A stretch of 64,000 bases of DNA from Flavobacteriales bacterium UBA6770 (GCA_905181875.1 CAJIZH010000001.1:124001-188000); one strand, 5' to 3'. Positions 26,749 through 36,691 are shown, counted from the stretch's first letter. Made by a program: numbers and translations. The notes: generated by a model from the sequence alone, not told the origin.

Positions 26749-27003
26749 ATGCTGCAAAGGTCAATTTTGATTTTGCTCGCTTTAGTTTTTTCAGTTGATC
26801 TTTTCTCTCAAACCATTGATTGGTCAGAAACTATTATAATAGATGAATTTAAAGGCAAATATATTTTGAATAAAGAAATGAATAGCTTAAAACCGAGGTG
26901 TTTAATTGGGCGTGAACTAAACTATTGTACTGAAACTGAACTCCTTTTTGATACTAAAGTTCTGGATTTTAGGTTGGAGAAAAAAAATAGTAGTAAAAAG
27001 TGA
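26749..27003 (+). CDS. Small secreted protein, possibly C-terminally frameshifted
   Basis: 84 residues with signal peptide MLQRSILILLALVFSVDLFS-Q. The mature part is about 64 residues with two Cys (PRCLIGRELNYC) that could pair. The frame ends EKKNSSKK just after an A8 run near 26980. With one A fewer it would read EKKIVVKSELDISVSNKDLT and stop at TAG 27044-27046, a more protein-like end. So the true C-terminus is uncertain. Family not recognised; it faces the convergent phosphatase gene. Confidence 0.5.
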   Translation: MLQRSILILLALVFSVDLFSQTIDWSETIIIDEFKGKYILNKEMNSLKPRCLIGRELNYCTETELLFDTKVLDFRLEKKNSSKK

Positions 27004-27049
27004 ATTGGATATTTCTGTATCTAACAAGGACCTAACAAATATCTAGAGC

Positions 27050-28288
27050 TTACAATTTTATTCCTAAAACAAGAATATCGTCTAACTGCTCTTCATTATT
27101 CCCTTTCCAATCAATGATTGTTTCAATCAGTTTTTTGTGCTGATCACTAGAAGAGCTAGACAAGAGTTCTTTTATAGTTTCTTTCAGGCGTTTACTCATA
27201 AAGCGTTTATTCCTTGGCCCTCCAATTTGATCGGTGTAACCATCACTAAAAAGAAATAACTGATCATTTTCTTCAAGTTGAATTTCGGTTTCTTCAAATT
27301 TTTTACCTGCAATACTAAATAAGCCAACTGAACTTCTACTACCACGGAATTCTTGTAATACGCCTTTTCTAAAAAGGTAAAGTGGTCGCTTTGCACCGCA
27401 AAATCTAATTTTTTTTGTTTTGAAATCATACAAACACAATGCAGCATCAAATCCACTATTAAGATCGCTGATTTCATTAATTAATTCGGTTGTAGGAGTT
27501 TCGTTTTCAGACTCATAATCAGATAAGACTTTGTCTATTTGACTAAAAATATCGCCTATTTTATCAGAATAACTTAAAGTTTTAAGAGTATGGTCGAGTT
27601 GATAATTTACCAATACAGACATTAGCGCCCCTGGCACACCATGACCGGTGCAGTCAATTACTCCAAATAATAAATTACCATTTGCTAAAACACGATACCA
27701 AAAAAAGTCACCCCCTAAATTGTCTTTCGGCATATTTAAAATAAAGGAGTTCGGAAAGTGTGTTTTAAACCCAGATTCGGTCGGTAGAATGGCACTTTGA
27801 ATTTCTTTTGCGCTTTTAAAACTATCTATTAACTCTTTAGTTTGATATGAAATAGTATCGTAGGCCGCTTGTAGTTCTTGATTTTTTCTCTTTTCAACTT
27901 CGCGAATTGAAAGGGCAATAACCAAAGTAGATTTTAATGTTTTTTCATTATATGGTTTTAAGATATAACCCAATGGATAAGTGCTCTTTGCTGAATTTAC
28001 GGTCTCCTCTTCACCGTCTGCAGTAGCATATATTACTGGAATTCCAAATTTGGTTAAGATGATTTCGGCGGCTTCAATTCCATCCATTTCACCTTCCAAA
28101 TTAATATCCATTAATACTAAGTCGGGCATGTGTTTTTCGGCTTCAATAATAGATTCTTCACCAGAGACTACACTTGCGCAAACAGAGTAACCCATGTCGG
28201 TAATTAGTTTCTTCAAGATAAAAGCCATGGCTGGCTCATCTTCAACAATCAATATCTTAGCTGCTTCTTTTTGCATTCCTTTAATCAC
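27050..28288 (-). CDS. Response regulator with PP2C/SpoIIE-type phosphatase output
   Basis: 412 residues. Residues 8-125 form a receiver domain (ILIVEDEPAMAFILK, phosphoacceptor Asp in LVLMDINLEGEMDG, and ILKPYNEK with the conserved Lys). A short coiled linker follows, then a PPM/SpoIIE phosphatase (about 170-412) with GGDFFW, DCTGHGVPGALMS, FSDGYTDQIGG and DDILVLGIK, which supply the metal-binding Asp residues. Such proteins typically dephosphorylate anti-anti-sigma factors in partner-switching systems. No anti-sigma or STAS partner or histidine kinase is adjacent. It is divergent from the lipoprotein gene at 28306 with 17 bases between start codons. Confidence 0.9.
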   Translation of the reverse strand: MIKGMQKEAAKILIVEDEPAMAFILKKLITDMGYSVCASVVSGEESIIEAEKHMPDLVLMDINLEGEMDGIEAAEIILTKFGIPVIYATADGEEETVNSAKSTYPLGYILKPYNEKTLKSTLVIALSIREVEKRKNQELQAAYDTISYQTKELIDSFKSAKEIQSAILPTESGFKTHFPNSFILNMPKDNLGGDFFWYRVLANGNLLFGVIDCTGHGVPGALMSVLVNYQLDHTLKTLSYSDKIGDIFSQIDKVLSDYESENETPTTELINEISDLNSGFDAALCLYDFKTKKIRFCGAKRPLYLFRKGVLQEFRGSRSSVGLFSIAGKKFEETEIQLEENDQLFLFSDGYTDQIGGPRNKRFMSKRLKETIKELLSSSSSDQHKKLIETIIDWKGNNEEQLDDILVLGIKL

Positions 28289-28305
28289 AACTAAAGTATC
28301 ATAAA

Positions 28306-28779
28306 ATGAAGGGCAGTTTTATCTTTACAAAAGCTATTATCCTTAAAAGTTTAATCGGTTTTTGTGTCGTGTTAATTACCGTGTCATGTGGTGAGGGAGA
28401 AGCATTAAGCAACGAAGGGGAGGTCGCTGTAAAAGCTGCAATGAAAGGTCAAATGAATAGTTGGAATATTGGAGATATCCCAGCTTTCATGAACTATTAT
28501 TGGAATAATGATTCATTGCAATTTATAAGTAAAAATGGAATTTCAAAGGGCTGGCAAAAAGTATTGAGCAACTATCAAAAAGCTTACCCTAACCAAGAAC
28601 AAATGGGGGAACTGCTTTTTGAATTGAAAGAAGTGCGGCAAGTGTCTGACGATTGTGTCTTTGTAGTAGGTTCCTGGAATTTATCCTATTCTGAAAAGCC
28701 AAATGTGGGTGGTTATTTCACTCTTTTATGGAAGTTAAAACCTGAAGGTTGGCGAATAGTAATTGACCATACTAGCTAA
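28306..28779 (+). CDS. Lipoprotein with NTF2/SnoaL-like (DUF4440-type) fold
   Basis: 157 residues. The N-terminal signal ends VLITVSC (lipobox-like, Cys near residue 28). The body (AMKGQMNSWNIGDIPAFMNY, YWNNDSLQFISKNG, then W-x-x-V-L-x-x-Y, ending LLWKLKPEGWRIVIDHTS) is the typical cone-shaped NTF2-like domain found in many small lipoproteins. Substrate or role is unknown. The stop codon overlaps the convergent channel gene by 8 bases. Confidence 0.78.
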   Translation: MKGSFIFTKAIILKSLIGFCVVLITVSCGEGEALSNEGEVAVKAAMKGQMNSWNIGDIPAFMNYYWNNDSLQFISKNGISKGWQKVLSNYQKAYPNQEQMGELLFELKEVRQVSDDCVFVVGSWNLSYSEKPNVGGYFTLLWKLKPEGWRIVIDHTS

Positions 28780-30028
28780 GCTTTAATCTTTTAAAATCGC
28801 TTCCAGATGGATTTTGGAAAAGCTCAATGTCAAAGAAGCCTGCTACTGCCAAAATATGATCAAATATATCGGCTTGTATTTTTTCATAGTTCACCCAGTC
28901 CTTATCTTTACTAAAACAATAGACTTCTAGCGGTAAACCTGTTTCTGTAGATTCCAATTGCCGTACCATACAGGTCAGTTCTGTATTTACGTCTGGATGT
29001 TTCTTTAAATACTGTTGAATGTATTGTCTAAATAAACCAACATTGGTTAATCGACGACCATTGACCATTGTTGAACCATTTTTTACAGCAGATTTATTGT
29101 ATTGGTCCAACTCTTCAATTTTTTTGGAAACGTATTCCTCCAAATAATCAATTTGAAGCATTTGATTTAGTAAATCTTGATCGCAATGTTTAATTGAATT
29201 TATTGCTACGTTTACTTTTCGTTTTATTCGTCGACCTCCACTTTCTTGCATGGCGCGCCAGTTTTTGAATGAGTCCGAGATGAAAGCATAGGTCGGAACT
29301 GTAGTGATAGTGTTGTCAAAATTTTTGACTTTAACTGTATTCAGATTTATTTCTAAAACATCTCCATCTGCCCCATAACTTTCTACACTTACCCAGTCAC
29401 CGACGCGAATCATGTCGTTAGATGCTAGTTGAATACTAGCAACAAAACCTAAAATGGAATCTCTAAATACCAAAATAAGCACTGCTGTTAAAGCCCCTAG
29501 AGCACTAAATAGATACATTGGGGATTTACCAATTAGGATGCTTACTATTATGATTATTGCAATTCCATAGTTTAAAATCGTTGCAACTTGTCTATAACTC
29601 GTTAGCGGTTTATCTTTAAAAGATGATCGAGTCTCTGCAATATTTTGAAGCGATTTAATAACGGAGTTTATAAGGGAAGCCGTAACGCCAATAACAAAAA
29701 TATTTGTTGCGCCAATAATCAAATCTTTTACGGGACCTAAGTGGGCTAAAACAACTTCGTCAAATGCATAAATTGCAAAAGCAGGAAATAGAAAACTAAA
29801 TTTTTGGAATACCTTATTCTCAAGGAGTATATCATCGTAATTTGTCTTTGACTTTTTTGTTATTTGATTGATTAGCCTCAAGAAAAGGCTTCTACCAACA
29901 ATATGAAGGATTCCTGCAAGGATGAACAGGACTAGAATTAAGACTCCTGATCTTGCAGATGATGCCCAGAAATCGGATAACCCATAATTGATTAAAAGGT
30001 CGTAAATAGGAGTAAATTCTTTATTCAT
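28772..30028 (-). CDS. Mechanosensitive ion channel, MscS family (YbdG-like)
   Basis: 418 residues with five or so N-terminal TM segments. Next come the pore-lining helix (ALGALTAVLILVFRDSILGF, with the typical Gly/Ala pattern) and the beta domain (NDMIRVGDWVSVESYGADGD, VKVKNFDNTITTVPTYAFIS). The C-terminal part has an extension of about 120 residues including RQYIQQYLKKHPDVN, as in the YbdG/MscM subgroup. It opens under membrane tension to release ions in hypo-osmotic shock. It is the only intact MscS-family gene in the window; another copy at 6423-7196 is decayed. A TamA-like gene lies 9 bases upstream on the same strand. Confidence 0.93.
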   Translation of the reverse strand: MNKEFTPIYDLLINYGLSDFWASSARSGVLILVLFILAGILHIVGRSLFLRLINQITKKSKTNYDDILLENKVFQKFSFLFPAFAIYAFDEVVLAHLGPVKDLIIGATNIFVIGVTASLINSVIKSLQNIAETRSSFKDKPLTSYRQVATILNYGIAIIIIVSILIGKSPMYLFSALGALTAVLILVFRDSILGFVASIQLASNDMIRVGDWVSVESYGADGDVLEINLNTVKVKNFDNTITTVPTYAFISDSFKNWRAMQESGGRRIKRKVNVAINSIKHCDQDLLNQMLQIDYLEEYVSKKIEELDQYNKSAVKNGSTMVNGRRLTNVGLFRQYIQQYLKKHPDVNTELTCMVRQLESTETGLPLEVYCFSKDKDWVNYEKIQADIFDHILAVAGFFDIELFQNPSGSDFKRLKLS

Positions 30029-30037
30029 ATTCTTATA

Positions 30038-32470
30038 TTAGAAAGGATAACCTATCCCTAAGTTAAAATTAATTCCATATTTATATTCTCGTCCGTTCCA
30101 CGATTGATAAATATCTTTTGGTTCCCAAAACCACCGTTCAGATTCAGCTAAAGATGGATCTTTAGCCTTAAAACCAAAATCACCCCGAATAACAAAAAAA
30201 TCGAGATCAATTCGCAATCCTGCACCAATACCAACTGCCAACTCTTTGTAAAAGCGGTTTATATTAAACTCTGCATTTGGTCGAAGTGGATCTTTTTCGC
30301 GCAACCAAACATTTCCTATGTCAGTAAAAAATGCGCCTTCTAAACCATCAACGATATTAAATCGATATTCCAAGTTGGCTTCTAAACTTAATTCGCCAAT
30401 TCGGTCAATCGTATTTAGAGAATCTATCGCTGGTAGACCTCCAGGACCTAAAGTTCGAGCTACCCAAGCTCTATTTGTATTTGCTCCTCCACCAAAGAAG
30501 GATTTTTCGAAAGGTAGTACATTCAAGTTTGATAATGGTAAGCCTATTCCTGCATATATCCTGTATACTAATTTCGAATTTTCTGTAAGTATACTATGGT
30601 ATCTAAAATCACCATCAAGTTTAACATATTGAGCATATCGAATACCCAGTTTTGTATAGTATCCTTCAGCTGGGTCTTCAATACTGCCTGCAATTTTGTC
30701 TAAGGCGTGCAGAAGATTACCAGTACTTTCAATATTGGAACGAAAAAACACATAGTTTCTTTCATCAGATTTTTGATTTGTAAACGTGTATTGAAATTTT
30801 GTGGCTGCTATTAAATGATCTTGATAGGAATTGATTAGTAGTGAGTTACCTGTAGCTTTTAATCTATTTTCAAATGCTGAATCTTTTTCCAGTCTTACAA
30901 AACTGATGTCGAGCGGACTCAATACAAAGCCATGTTTTCTTCCTAGGAACCATTTGTATCGATAGGCTATATTCAGCACATCCCTGTCATAAGAACCGCG
31001 ATATTGATAGTTGTAAATAACTCCAATTTCAGTACTTGGATTCAAATATTTAGGTAAACCGAATTTTATTTTTGGAATTAGAAGGTCTGGAATTTTTAAA
31101 GTTACATCAGCTCCATATTCTAAGGTGTTAAATGGTAACGCGTCATTAATTTGTTCGGTTTGATCCTCAAATAAATCATTATTGGTTTGTTGTGCCTCCA
31201 GTCCTCCGAACACACCAATACTCAAAGTCTCCGCTCCTTTAAATGTGTTTTTGTTTGTAAAGTTCACGCTAGAGTTGACGCCGAGATTACCACCTCTGTT
31301 AGTTCCTTCAGTTTCAAATGAAATGTTGTATTTCGGACTCATATTCAAGGTGATATAAGCAATCAAATTCGTTCCATTTGGATTAATTGGATCCACTGAA
31401 ACATCAATATTTATGGTACTGAAAACACCTAGTGCAGTAAGCCTACTGTATGTATATTCTATTTTATTAAGTTGATATAGGTCACCTTTTTCAATAAACA
31501 CGGCACGGGCAATTACCTTGGGGCGAATTACATTACCCCTATAATTTACAAAGTCATATCCTTTGAATTTTAAGGTATCATCTGCAGCAATTGAATTGCT
31601 TTTGTCTCCCATAGAAACCACAATTTTTTTAATGTAAAATTTCTCATGCCTTTTACTTATTAAAGTATCTAGTCCAGCGGTTGTTCGACTTTTTACATAA
31701 CGATTTTTAATACTAATTTGATAATTTACTTTATGATCATTTAGGTGTGTATCTACCTTATATTCAATGTATTGTCGGCTAAAATTATAATAGCCTCTAT
31801 TTTTCATAAATCGATCCATACGCTCTCGTTCGGTCGCCAATTTGTACTCATCATAGTTAGCTCCGAGTTCTAACGAAAGGCCTTCGTCTTCCTCATTATT
31901 TGAATAGTTTTTTATTACCGGTCTCAAACTGTCTTCATCGAATGCAAATCCATACTTTTTTACAACCCATGGTTTTTTTGGAGTAAGCGAATAGCAGACA
32001 AACGCCTTTCTCTTTTTTATTTTTTTCCCATTCCAGTTCGTTTTAACTTTAAAATCCACAGAATCTGAACCAATAGCTTCAAAGTAGCCTTTCTTTTTAA
32101 GGTAAAGGAGCATTTGAGTCGAGCTTTTGCTCACTAAATTAGTATCAATGATAACGGGGGGTTCTCCAATTCGCACTAGCCAGTTTCTGAATTTATTGTC
32201 TTTTTTTGATCCAAAAGTGTAGACTCTCAAGTGAAATTTGAACAGACCAAGAAGTTTGTTATTTGGTTTTTGTTTTATAATGTCGGAAACATCATCCGTA
32301 TTCAATTTTTTATAAAACTCGGGATCTCGCTTTTTTGAAGCAAGATCGTAATTAACATCTACCTTTTCAAGAAGGTACTGACCATCAGCCAATTGTTTAT
32401 AAGGGTTGCAGCTGGATAGAAAAAGTCCAGTAATTATAAGGGCTAATATGGGTTTAAGTAGGTTTTTCAA
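30038..32470 (-). CDS. BamA/TamA-family outer-membrane protein, lipidated (TamL-like)
   Basis: 810 residues. A lipoprotein signal (MKNLLKPILALIITGLFLSS-C) precedes POTRA-type repeats in the first half. The C-terminal Omp85 barrel carries the hallmark segments FFGGGANTNRAWVARTLGPG, VDGLEGAFFTDIGNVW, and GAGLRIDLDFFVIRGDFGFK before the final FNLGIGYPF strand. A lipidated Omp85 protein of this kind is known as TamL in Bacteroidota and is thought to take the place of TamA together with TamB. No tamB is visible here. A divergent promoter region of 64 bases separates it from the RNA methyltransferase gene. Confidence 0.92.
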   Translation of the reverse strand: MKNLLKPILALIITGLFLSSCNPYKQLADGQYLLEKVDVNYDLASKKRDPEFYKKLNTDDVSDIIKQKPNNKLLGLFKFHLRVYTFGSKKDNKFRNWLVRIGEPPVIIDTNLVSKSSTQMLLYLKKKGYFEAIGSDSVDFKVKTNWNGKKIKKRKAFVCYSLTPKKPWVVKKYGFAFDEDSLRPVIKNYSNNEEDEGLSLELGANYDEYKLATERERMDRFMKNRGYYNFSRQYIEYKVDTHLNDHKVNYQISIKNRYVKSRTTAGLDTLISKRHEKFYIKKIVVSMGDKSNSIAADDTLKFKGYDFVNYRGNVIRPKVIARAVFIEKGDLYQLNKIEYTYSRLTALGVFSTINIDVSVDPINPNGTNLIAYITLNMSPKYNISFETEGTNRGGNLGVNSSVNFTNKNTFKGAETLSIGVFGGLEAQQTNNDLFEDQTEQINDALPFNTLEYGADVTLKIPDLLIPKIKFGLPKYLNPSTEIGVIYNYQYRGSYDRDVLNIAYRYKWFLGRKHGFVLSPLDISFVRLEKDSAFENRLKATGNSLLINSYQDHLIAATKFQYTFTNQKSDERNYVFFRSNIESTGNLLHALDKIAGSIEDPAEGYYTKLGIRYAQYVKLDGDFRYHSILTENSKLVYRIYAGIGLPLSNLNVLPFEKSFFGGGANTNRAWVARTLGPGGLPAIDSLNTIDRIGELSLEANLEYRFNIVDGLEGAFFTDIGNVWLREKDPLRPNAEFNINRFYKELAVGIGAGLRIDLDFFVIRGDFGFKAKDPSLAESERWFWEPKDIYQSWNGREYKYGINFNLGIGYPF

Positions 32471-32534
32471 AGCACGCCCAAAGGCGAAAGTTATACCTTT
32501 ACAAAATTACTGAAAATGCAATCTAAAGACCTAA

Positions 32535-33314
32535 GTGCTCACTAAAAACAAAATCAAATTAATTAATTCTCTTGTTCGCAAAAAGAACCGAAAAGAATTC
32601 GGACTTTTTATTGTTGAAGGAGAAAAAATGGTCAACGAATTAATCCACGAATGTGAGACACGTGAAAAATGTCCTTATCGTATTTCTGAGCTTTTTTATA
32701 CGCTTGATTTTAAATCAAAGTATTTTACTGAGTTAGAAAAGTTGAATGTTTCACAAACTGAAATCACTGAAGGTGAATTAGAGAAAATTAGTAATTTTTC
32801 TAGTCCGAATCAAGTGTTGGCATTGGTTGAATTGCCGCAAGATAAGATACCTTATTACGAAGAAGATTTGGTATTGATGATTGATGGAGTTATAGATCCA
32901 GGCAATTTGGGAAATATAATTCGTTGTGCCGATTGGTTTGGAATAAACCATGTAATCTGTTCTACTAATTGTGTTGGATTGTATAACCCAAAGGTGGTGC
33001 AAGCTAGTATGGGAAGTATTTTTAGAATAAATGTTTTGTATCTAGATTTGGTCATTATCCTAGCTAAAATGCGCAAGAACAATCCTCTAAAACCTATCTA
33101 TGGGGCAACCTTAGAAGGAGAAAATATTTACGGAATGGATCTTAACGAAAACTCTGCAATAGTAATGGGAAGCGAATCCCATGGAATTTCGGAAGAAGTG
33201 AAATCTTTTTTGACCAAAGAAGTGAAAATTCCTCAATTGGGACGCGGGGAATCATTAAACGTAGCTTCCGCAACTGCTATTTTGTGTTCTGAATTTAAAA
33301 GATTTTCAGTATGA
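32535..33314 (+). CDS. TrmH/SpoU-family RNA 2'-O-methyltransferase
   Basis: 259 residues from GTG 32535 (no closer ATG). The N-terminal substrate-binding part is KEFGLFIVEGEKMVNELI. The SPOUT knot motifs are LMIDGVIDPGNLGNIIRCAD (motif 1, with the Asn and Arg), then IVMGSESHGISEEV (motif 2) and IPQLGRGESLNVASATAIL (motif 3). It methylates a ribose in rRNA or tRNA; the exact target cannot be read. It starts a plus-strand run with surE (4-base overlap), a small membrane protein and lpxB. Confidence 0.93.
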   Translation: MLTKNKIKLINSLVRKKNRKEFGLFIVEGEKMVNELIHECETREKCPYRISELFYTLDFKSKYFTELEKLNVSQTEITEGELEKISNFSSPNQVLALVELPQDKIPYYEEDLVLMIDGVIDPGNLGNIIRCADWFGINHVICSTNCVGLYNPKVVQASMGSIFRINVLYLDLVIILAKMRKNNPLKPIYGATLEGENIYGMDLNENSAIVMGSESHGISEEVKSFLTKEVKIPQLGRGESLNVASATAILCSEFKRFSV

Positions 33315-34072
33315 AAAAGCCATTAATTTTAATTTGTAATGATGATGGAGTTACCGCTCCAGGTATCCAATCGCTTATAGAGTCGGTTCGAGATATAGGC
33401 GATATTATGGTTGTTGCGCCAGACAAACCACAAAGTGGAACTGGACATGGAATTACTATTAATTCAACCCTCCGAATGCAAAAAATTACTGAAGAAGGTG
33501 GGCTAACGATATATAGCTGTTCTGGAACCCCTGTTGATTGTATTAAGCTGGCGATTTATAAAATGGAAGTGAAGCCAGATATTATTTTGTCGGGTATAAA
33601 TCATGGCAGTAACGCTTCTATCAATGTAATTTATTCGGGAACTATGTCTGCTGCAGTAGAAGGAGCACTGGAGGATATTCCTAGCATAGGGTTTAGTCTT
33701 CTTGATCACAGTATTGATGCCGATTTTTCTGCTTCAAAAGAGATTGCAAGGCAAATCACATTAAAAACAATTGAAGAAGGACTGCCAAAGGGGGTTTGTT
33801 TGAATGTAAATATTCCAAAACTGCATTTAGAAGAAATTGCCGGAATTAGAGTTTGCCGACAAGCAAAAGGAAATTGGGAAGAAGAATTTGAGGCACGTAA
33901 AGATCCTATGGGCAATGAGTATTTTTGGTTAACGGGAACGTTTAAAAATAATGATCATGGCGAGGATACTGATATTTGGACTTTAGAGAATAATTACGTC
34001 AGTGTTGTTCCTGTGCAACATGATCTAACAGCGTATACTGCACTTAGTGAAATTAATAATTGGGACCTGTGA
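33311..34072 (+). CDS. surE: 5'/3'-nucleotidase SurE
   Basis: 253 residues. The metal site is in ILICNDDGVTAPGI (Asn10, Asp11, Asp12), with SGTGHGIT and SGINHGSNASINVIYSGTMS following, the latter holding the conserved Asn and Ser of the SurE fold. It removes phosphate from nucleoside monophosphates using a divalent metal, in stationary-phase survival. The start codon overlaps the methyltransferase stop (ATGA), and its own stop overlaps the next gene. Confidence 0.95.
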   Translation: MKKPLILICNDDGVTAPGIQSLIESVRDIGDIMVVAPDKPQSGTGHGITINSTLRMQKITEEGGLTIYSCSGTPVDCIKLAIYKMEVKPDIILSGINHGSNASINVIYSGTMSAAVEGALEDIPSIGFSLLDHSIDADFSASKEIARQITLKTIEEGLPKGVCLNVNIPKLHLEEIAGIRVCRQAKGNWEEEFEARKDPMGNEYFWLTGTFKNNDHGEDTDIWTLENNYVSVVPVQHDLTAYTALSEINNWDL

Positions 34073-34332
34073 AAGACAATTTAATAATAGGCTTAATTGC
34101 TGGAGTAATCTTTCCACTAATAGTGGTGGAGACTCTTATTATGTCCGTTAATGAGGATTTATTAACCTTTTCTCAAACCTATTTGGAGAACGTTTGCTTA
34201 TTGGCAATCGGATTAAATGCCGGGTTGATGTGGGTAGTTCTAAACACCTTCAAAAAAGACAAAATAGGACGAGGAATTTTATTATCCAATTTCGGATACG
34301 TGATAGCTTATGTAATTTATTTTTACACTTAG
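34069..34332 (+). CDS. Small membrane protein, three predicted TM segments
   Basis: I place the start at GTG 34069, which overlaps the surE stop (GTGA) and gives 87 residues beginning (M)KDNLIIGLIAGVIFPLIVVE; a TTG nine bases earlier is possible. Hydrophobic segments: LIIGLIAGVIFPLIVVETLI, LENVCLLAIGLNAGLMWVVL and GILLSNFGYVIAYVIYFYT. A basic loop (KKDKIGRG) lies between the last two. No family is recognised. It is embedded in the surE-lpxB cluster and so is co-transcribed with lipid A and nucleotide genes. Confidence 0.75.
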   Translation: MKDNLIIGLIAGVIFPLIVVETLIMSVNEDLLTFSQTYLENVCLLAIGLNAGLMWVVLNTFKKDKIGRGILLSNFGYVIAYVIYFYT

Positions 34333-34333
34333 T

Positions 34334-35461
34334 TTGAAGATTTATATCATATCGGGAGAGGCATCTGGTGATTTGCATGGCTCTAATTTGGTAAAAGCCC
34401 TAAAGAAGCAGAATTCTAATTTAGAAATTCGCGCATGGGGTGGAGATCTGATGCAATCTGCTGGAGCCACAATTGTAAAACACATTCGAGATTTAGCTTT
34501 TATGGGGTTTTTAGAAGTAATTCTAAATTTAAGAACCATAATTGGGAATATCAGTTTTTGTAAAAAAGATATTGAAGAATTCCAACCTGACGCAATTATA
34601 TTAATTGATTACCCTGGATTCAATCTGCGCATAGCTAAGTGGGCAAAAGAAAGAGGTATAAAAGTCCTCTACTATATATCTCCTCAAATTTGGGCTTGGA
34701 ATCAAAAACGAGGATTTAAGATTAAAAAAATCGTAGACGAAATGTTCGTGATTTTACCTTTTGAAAAGGAATTTTATAAAAAGTTTGATTTAAATGTTCA
34801 TTTCGTAGGTCACCCATTATTAGATGCAGTCAAAGAGTACAAAAATCAAAAACCAGATTTTGCCGCTTTTTGTAAAAAGAACGATTTACCCGAAAAACCA
34901 ATTGTTGCTTTACTTCCAGGAAGTAGAAAACAAGAAGTAACTAAAATGTTACCAGTTTTCTTGAATGTAGTAGATCGTTTTCCGGACTATCAGTTTGTGT
35001 TAGCTGCTGCTCCTGCATTAGAATTAGATTATTATCAACGGTTTTTAATTAAACAGAATGTTTCAATAATTGAAGGTAAAACGTACGAATTACTCTTGCA
35101 GGCAAAAGCGGCATTGGTAAGCAGTGGAACCGCTACTTTAGAAACTGCTCTTTTTAAAGTACCCGAAGTTGTTTGTTATAAAGGTGGAGCATTGAGTGTG
35201 GGAATTGCAAGAATGCTCATTAAAGTAAAATTCATCTCACTGGTTAATCTTATTATGGATAAGGAGATTGTTACTGAGTTGATTCAATCTGATTTGAATG
35301 AAAAACGCTTAGTTCAAGAATTAGATCGTATTTTAAATCGTGAAAATGATAGAAATGAACTATTGGCTAATTATAAAATCCTCATAACTAAATTGGGAGG
35401 TGAAGGTGCATCTGAGCTTACTGCCAATCTCATGTTGAAAACTCTGGAGCCAACAGCCTAA
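34334..35461 (+). CDS. lpxB: Lipid-A-disaccharide synthase
   Basis: 375 residues from TTG 34334, one base after the previous stop; the family start IYIISGEASGDLHGSNLV follows directly, which fixes the start. Other family motifs are WGGDLMQSAGA, IDYPGFNLRIAKWAK, YYISPQIWAWNQKR, FVGHPLLD and LLPGSRKQEV, and SSGTATLETAL near the C-terminus. It joins UDP-2,3-diacylglucosamine to lipid X to form the lipid A disaccharide at the inner membrane surface. The rest of the lpx pathway is not in this window. Confidence 0.96.
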   Translation: MKIYIISGEASGDLHGSNLVKALKKQNSNLEIRAWGGDLMQSAGATIVKHIRDLAFMGFLEVILNLRTIIGNISFCKKDIEEFQPDAIILIDYPGFNLRIAKWAKERGIKVLYYISPQIWAWNQKRGFKIKKIVDEMFVILPFEKEFYKKFDLNVHFVGHPLLDAVKEYKNQKPDFAAFCKKNDLPEKPIVALLPGSRKQEVTKMLPVFLNVVDRFPDYQFVLAAAPALELDYYQRFLIKQNVSIIEGKTYELLLQAKAALVSSGTATLETALFKVPEVVCYKGGALSVGIARMLIKVKFISLVNLIMDKEIVTELIQSDLNEKRLVQELDRILNRENDRNELLANYKILITKLGGEGASELTANLMLKTLEPTA

Positions 35462-35494
35462 GGCCATTTTAAGCCGATTACCTTTGCTAACTAG

Positions 35495-36667
35495 ATGGTG
35501 CGTCTGATTCTTATACTATTTATTTCAAGTCTATCCTTTTCCGCATTTGCATTAAGGGAGGTAATCAACGTTGGAATACTTTGGGAAAAAAGACCTGCAA
35601 GTTCACTGGTTTCTATTCATACCGGTTCTTACACGTTATACGGAGATAATAATCCTGTAAAGCAATTCATCACCAATCAAACAATGGTTTTGCGTACAAA
35701 TGGAGCTCTTGTACAAGTTACTTCAGGTGGTAAAGTTGTTGGTAGTTTTAAGAGTATTCGATTGAAAAGAAATACTTGGGGATCTGCTTTTAATTTAAAA
35801 GCAATGTCTCCTGCTACTGCCAAAAGAACTTATAATGACAACCTTAAGGTCTCGGTTTATTTGAATAAGTTAAAGCTGATAAACAACGTATATATAGAGC
35901 ATTATATTGGTGGTGTAGTTGAAGCAGAATCAGGAAGTAGAGAAACCTATGAGTACTATAAGGTACAAGCCATTATTGCTCGTACGTATGTGTTGAGTAA
36001 TTTGAGTAAGTATTCCAAGTTCGGTTTTAATGTTTGCGATAGAGTAAATAGCCAAGTTTACAAAGGAATGAGTACGAGAAATCCAGATATAATAAAGGCT
36101 ACTAACGCAACCCGTGGACTAGTTTTGGTGGACAGTGATATCAATTTAATTCAAGCGGTATTTCACTCAAATTCCGGCGGACAAACTGCTAACAGTGAGG
36201 ATGCTTGGAGTAAAGCGTTAGGGTATTTAAGATCGGTTCCAGATACGTTTAGTCTGAATCAACCTCATTATAATTGGAAAACATTTCTAGAAAAAGAAAA
36301 GTGGCTCAACTATTTGAAAAAGAAATACGGTTACCCAATTGAGGATAGCGTTTATTTAGAATACGTGTTGGATTACTGCCCAACAGAGCGTGATCGTTGT
36401 TTGTCTCCTTTAGCTCCTAATACGCTCTTAAAAACCATTCGAATAGATTGGGGGTTTCGATCTACTTTCTTCACAATCATAGAAGGAGAAGAAAGTAAGT
36501 ATGTGTATTTCGAAGGGCGAGGTTTTGGACATGGGGTCGGCTTAAGCCAAGAAGGAGCTATGCGTATGGCTGAATTAGGAATTCCTTATAATAAGATTTT
36601 AAAATATTATTATAAAGACACCCATCTCATTCATCTATCCGCTTTAGACTTCTTTAGAGGAGAGTAA
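35495..36667 (+). CDS. SpoIID/LytB-domain secreted protein
   Basis: 390 residues with signal peptide MVRLILILFISSLSFSAFA. The SpoIID domain (about 120-340) shows YIEHYIGGVVEAESGSRETY, then YKVQAIIARTYVLSN, QVYKGMSTRNP, VFHSNSGGQTANSEDAW and, near the end, GFGHGVGLSQEGAMRMA with conserved His residues. SpoIID proteins are lytic transglycosylases acting on peptidoglycan in spore-formers; in Bacteroidota they are non-sporulation wall enzymes of unclear role. It sits 33 bases after lpxB and 24 bases before comEC. Confidence 0.92.
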   Translation: MVRLILILFISSLSFSAFALREVINVGILWEKRPASSLVSIHTGSYTLYGDNNPVKQFITNQTMVLRTNGALVQVTSGGKVVGSFKSIRLKRNTWGSAFNLKAMSPATAKRTYNDNLKVSVYLNKLKLINNVYIEHYIGGVVEAESGSRETYEYYKVQAIIARTYVLSNLSKYSKFGFNVCDRVNSQVYKGMSTRNPDIIKATNATRGLVLVDSDINLIQAVFHSNSGGQTANSEDAWSKALGYLRSVPDTFSLNQPHYNWKTFLEKEKWLNYLKKKYGYPIEDSVYLEYVLDYCPTERDRCLSPLAPNTLLKTIRIDWGFRSTFFTIIEGEESKYVYFEGRGFGHGVGLSQEGAMRMAELGIPYNKILKYYYKDTHLIHLSALDFFRGE

Positions 36668-36691
36668 CCAGATATTTCCTACTTTTAGGAA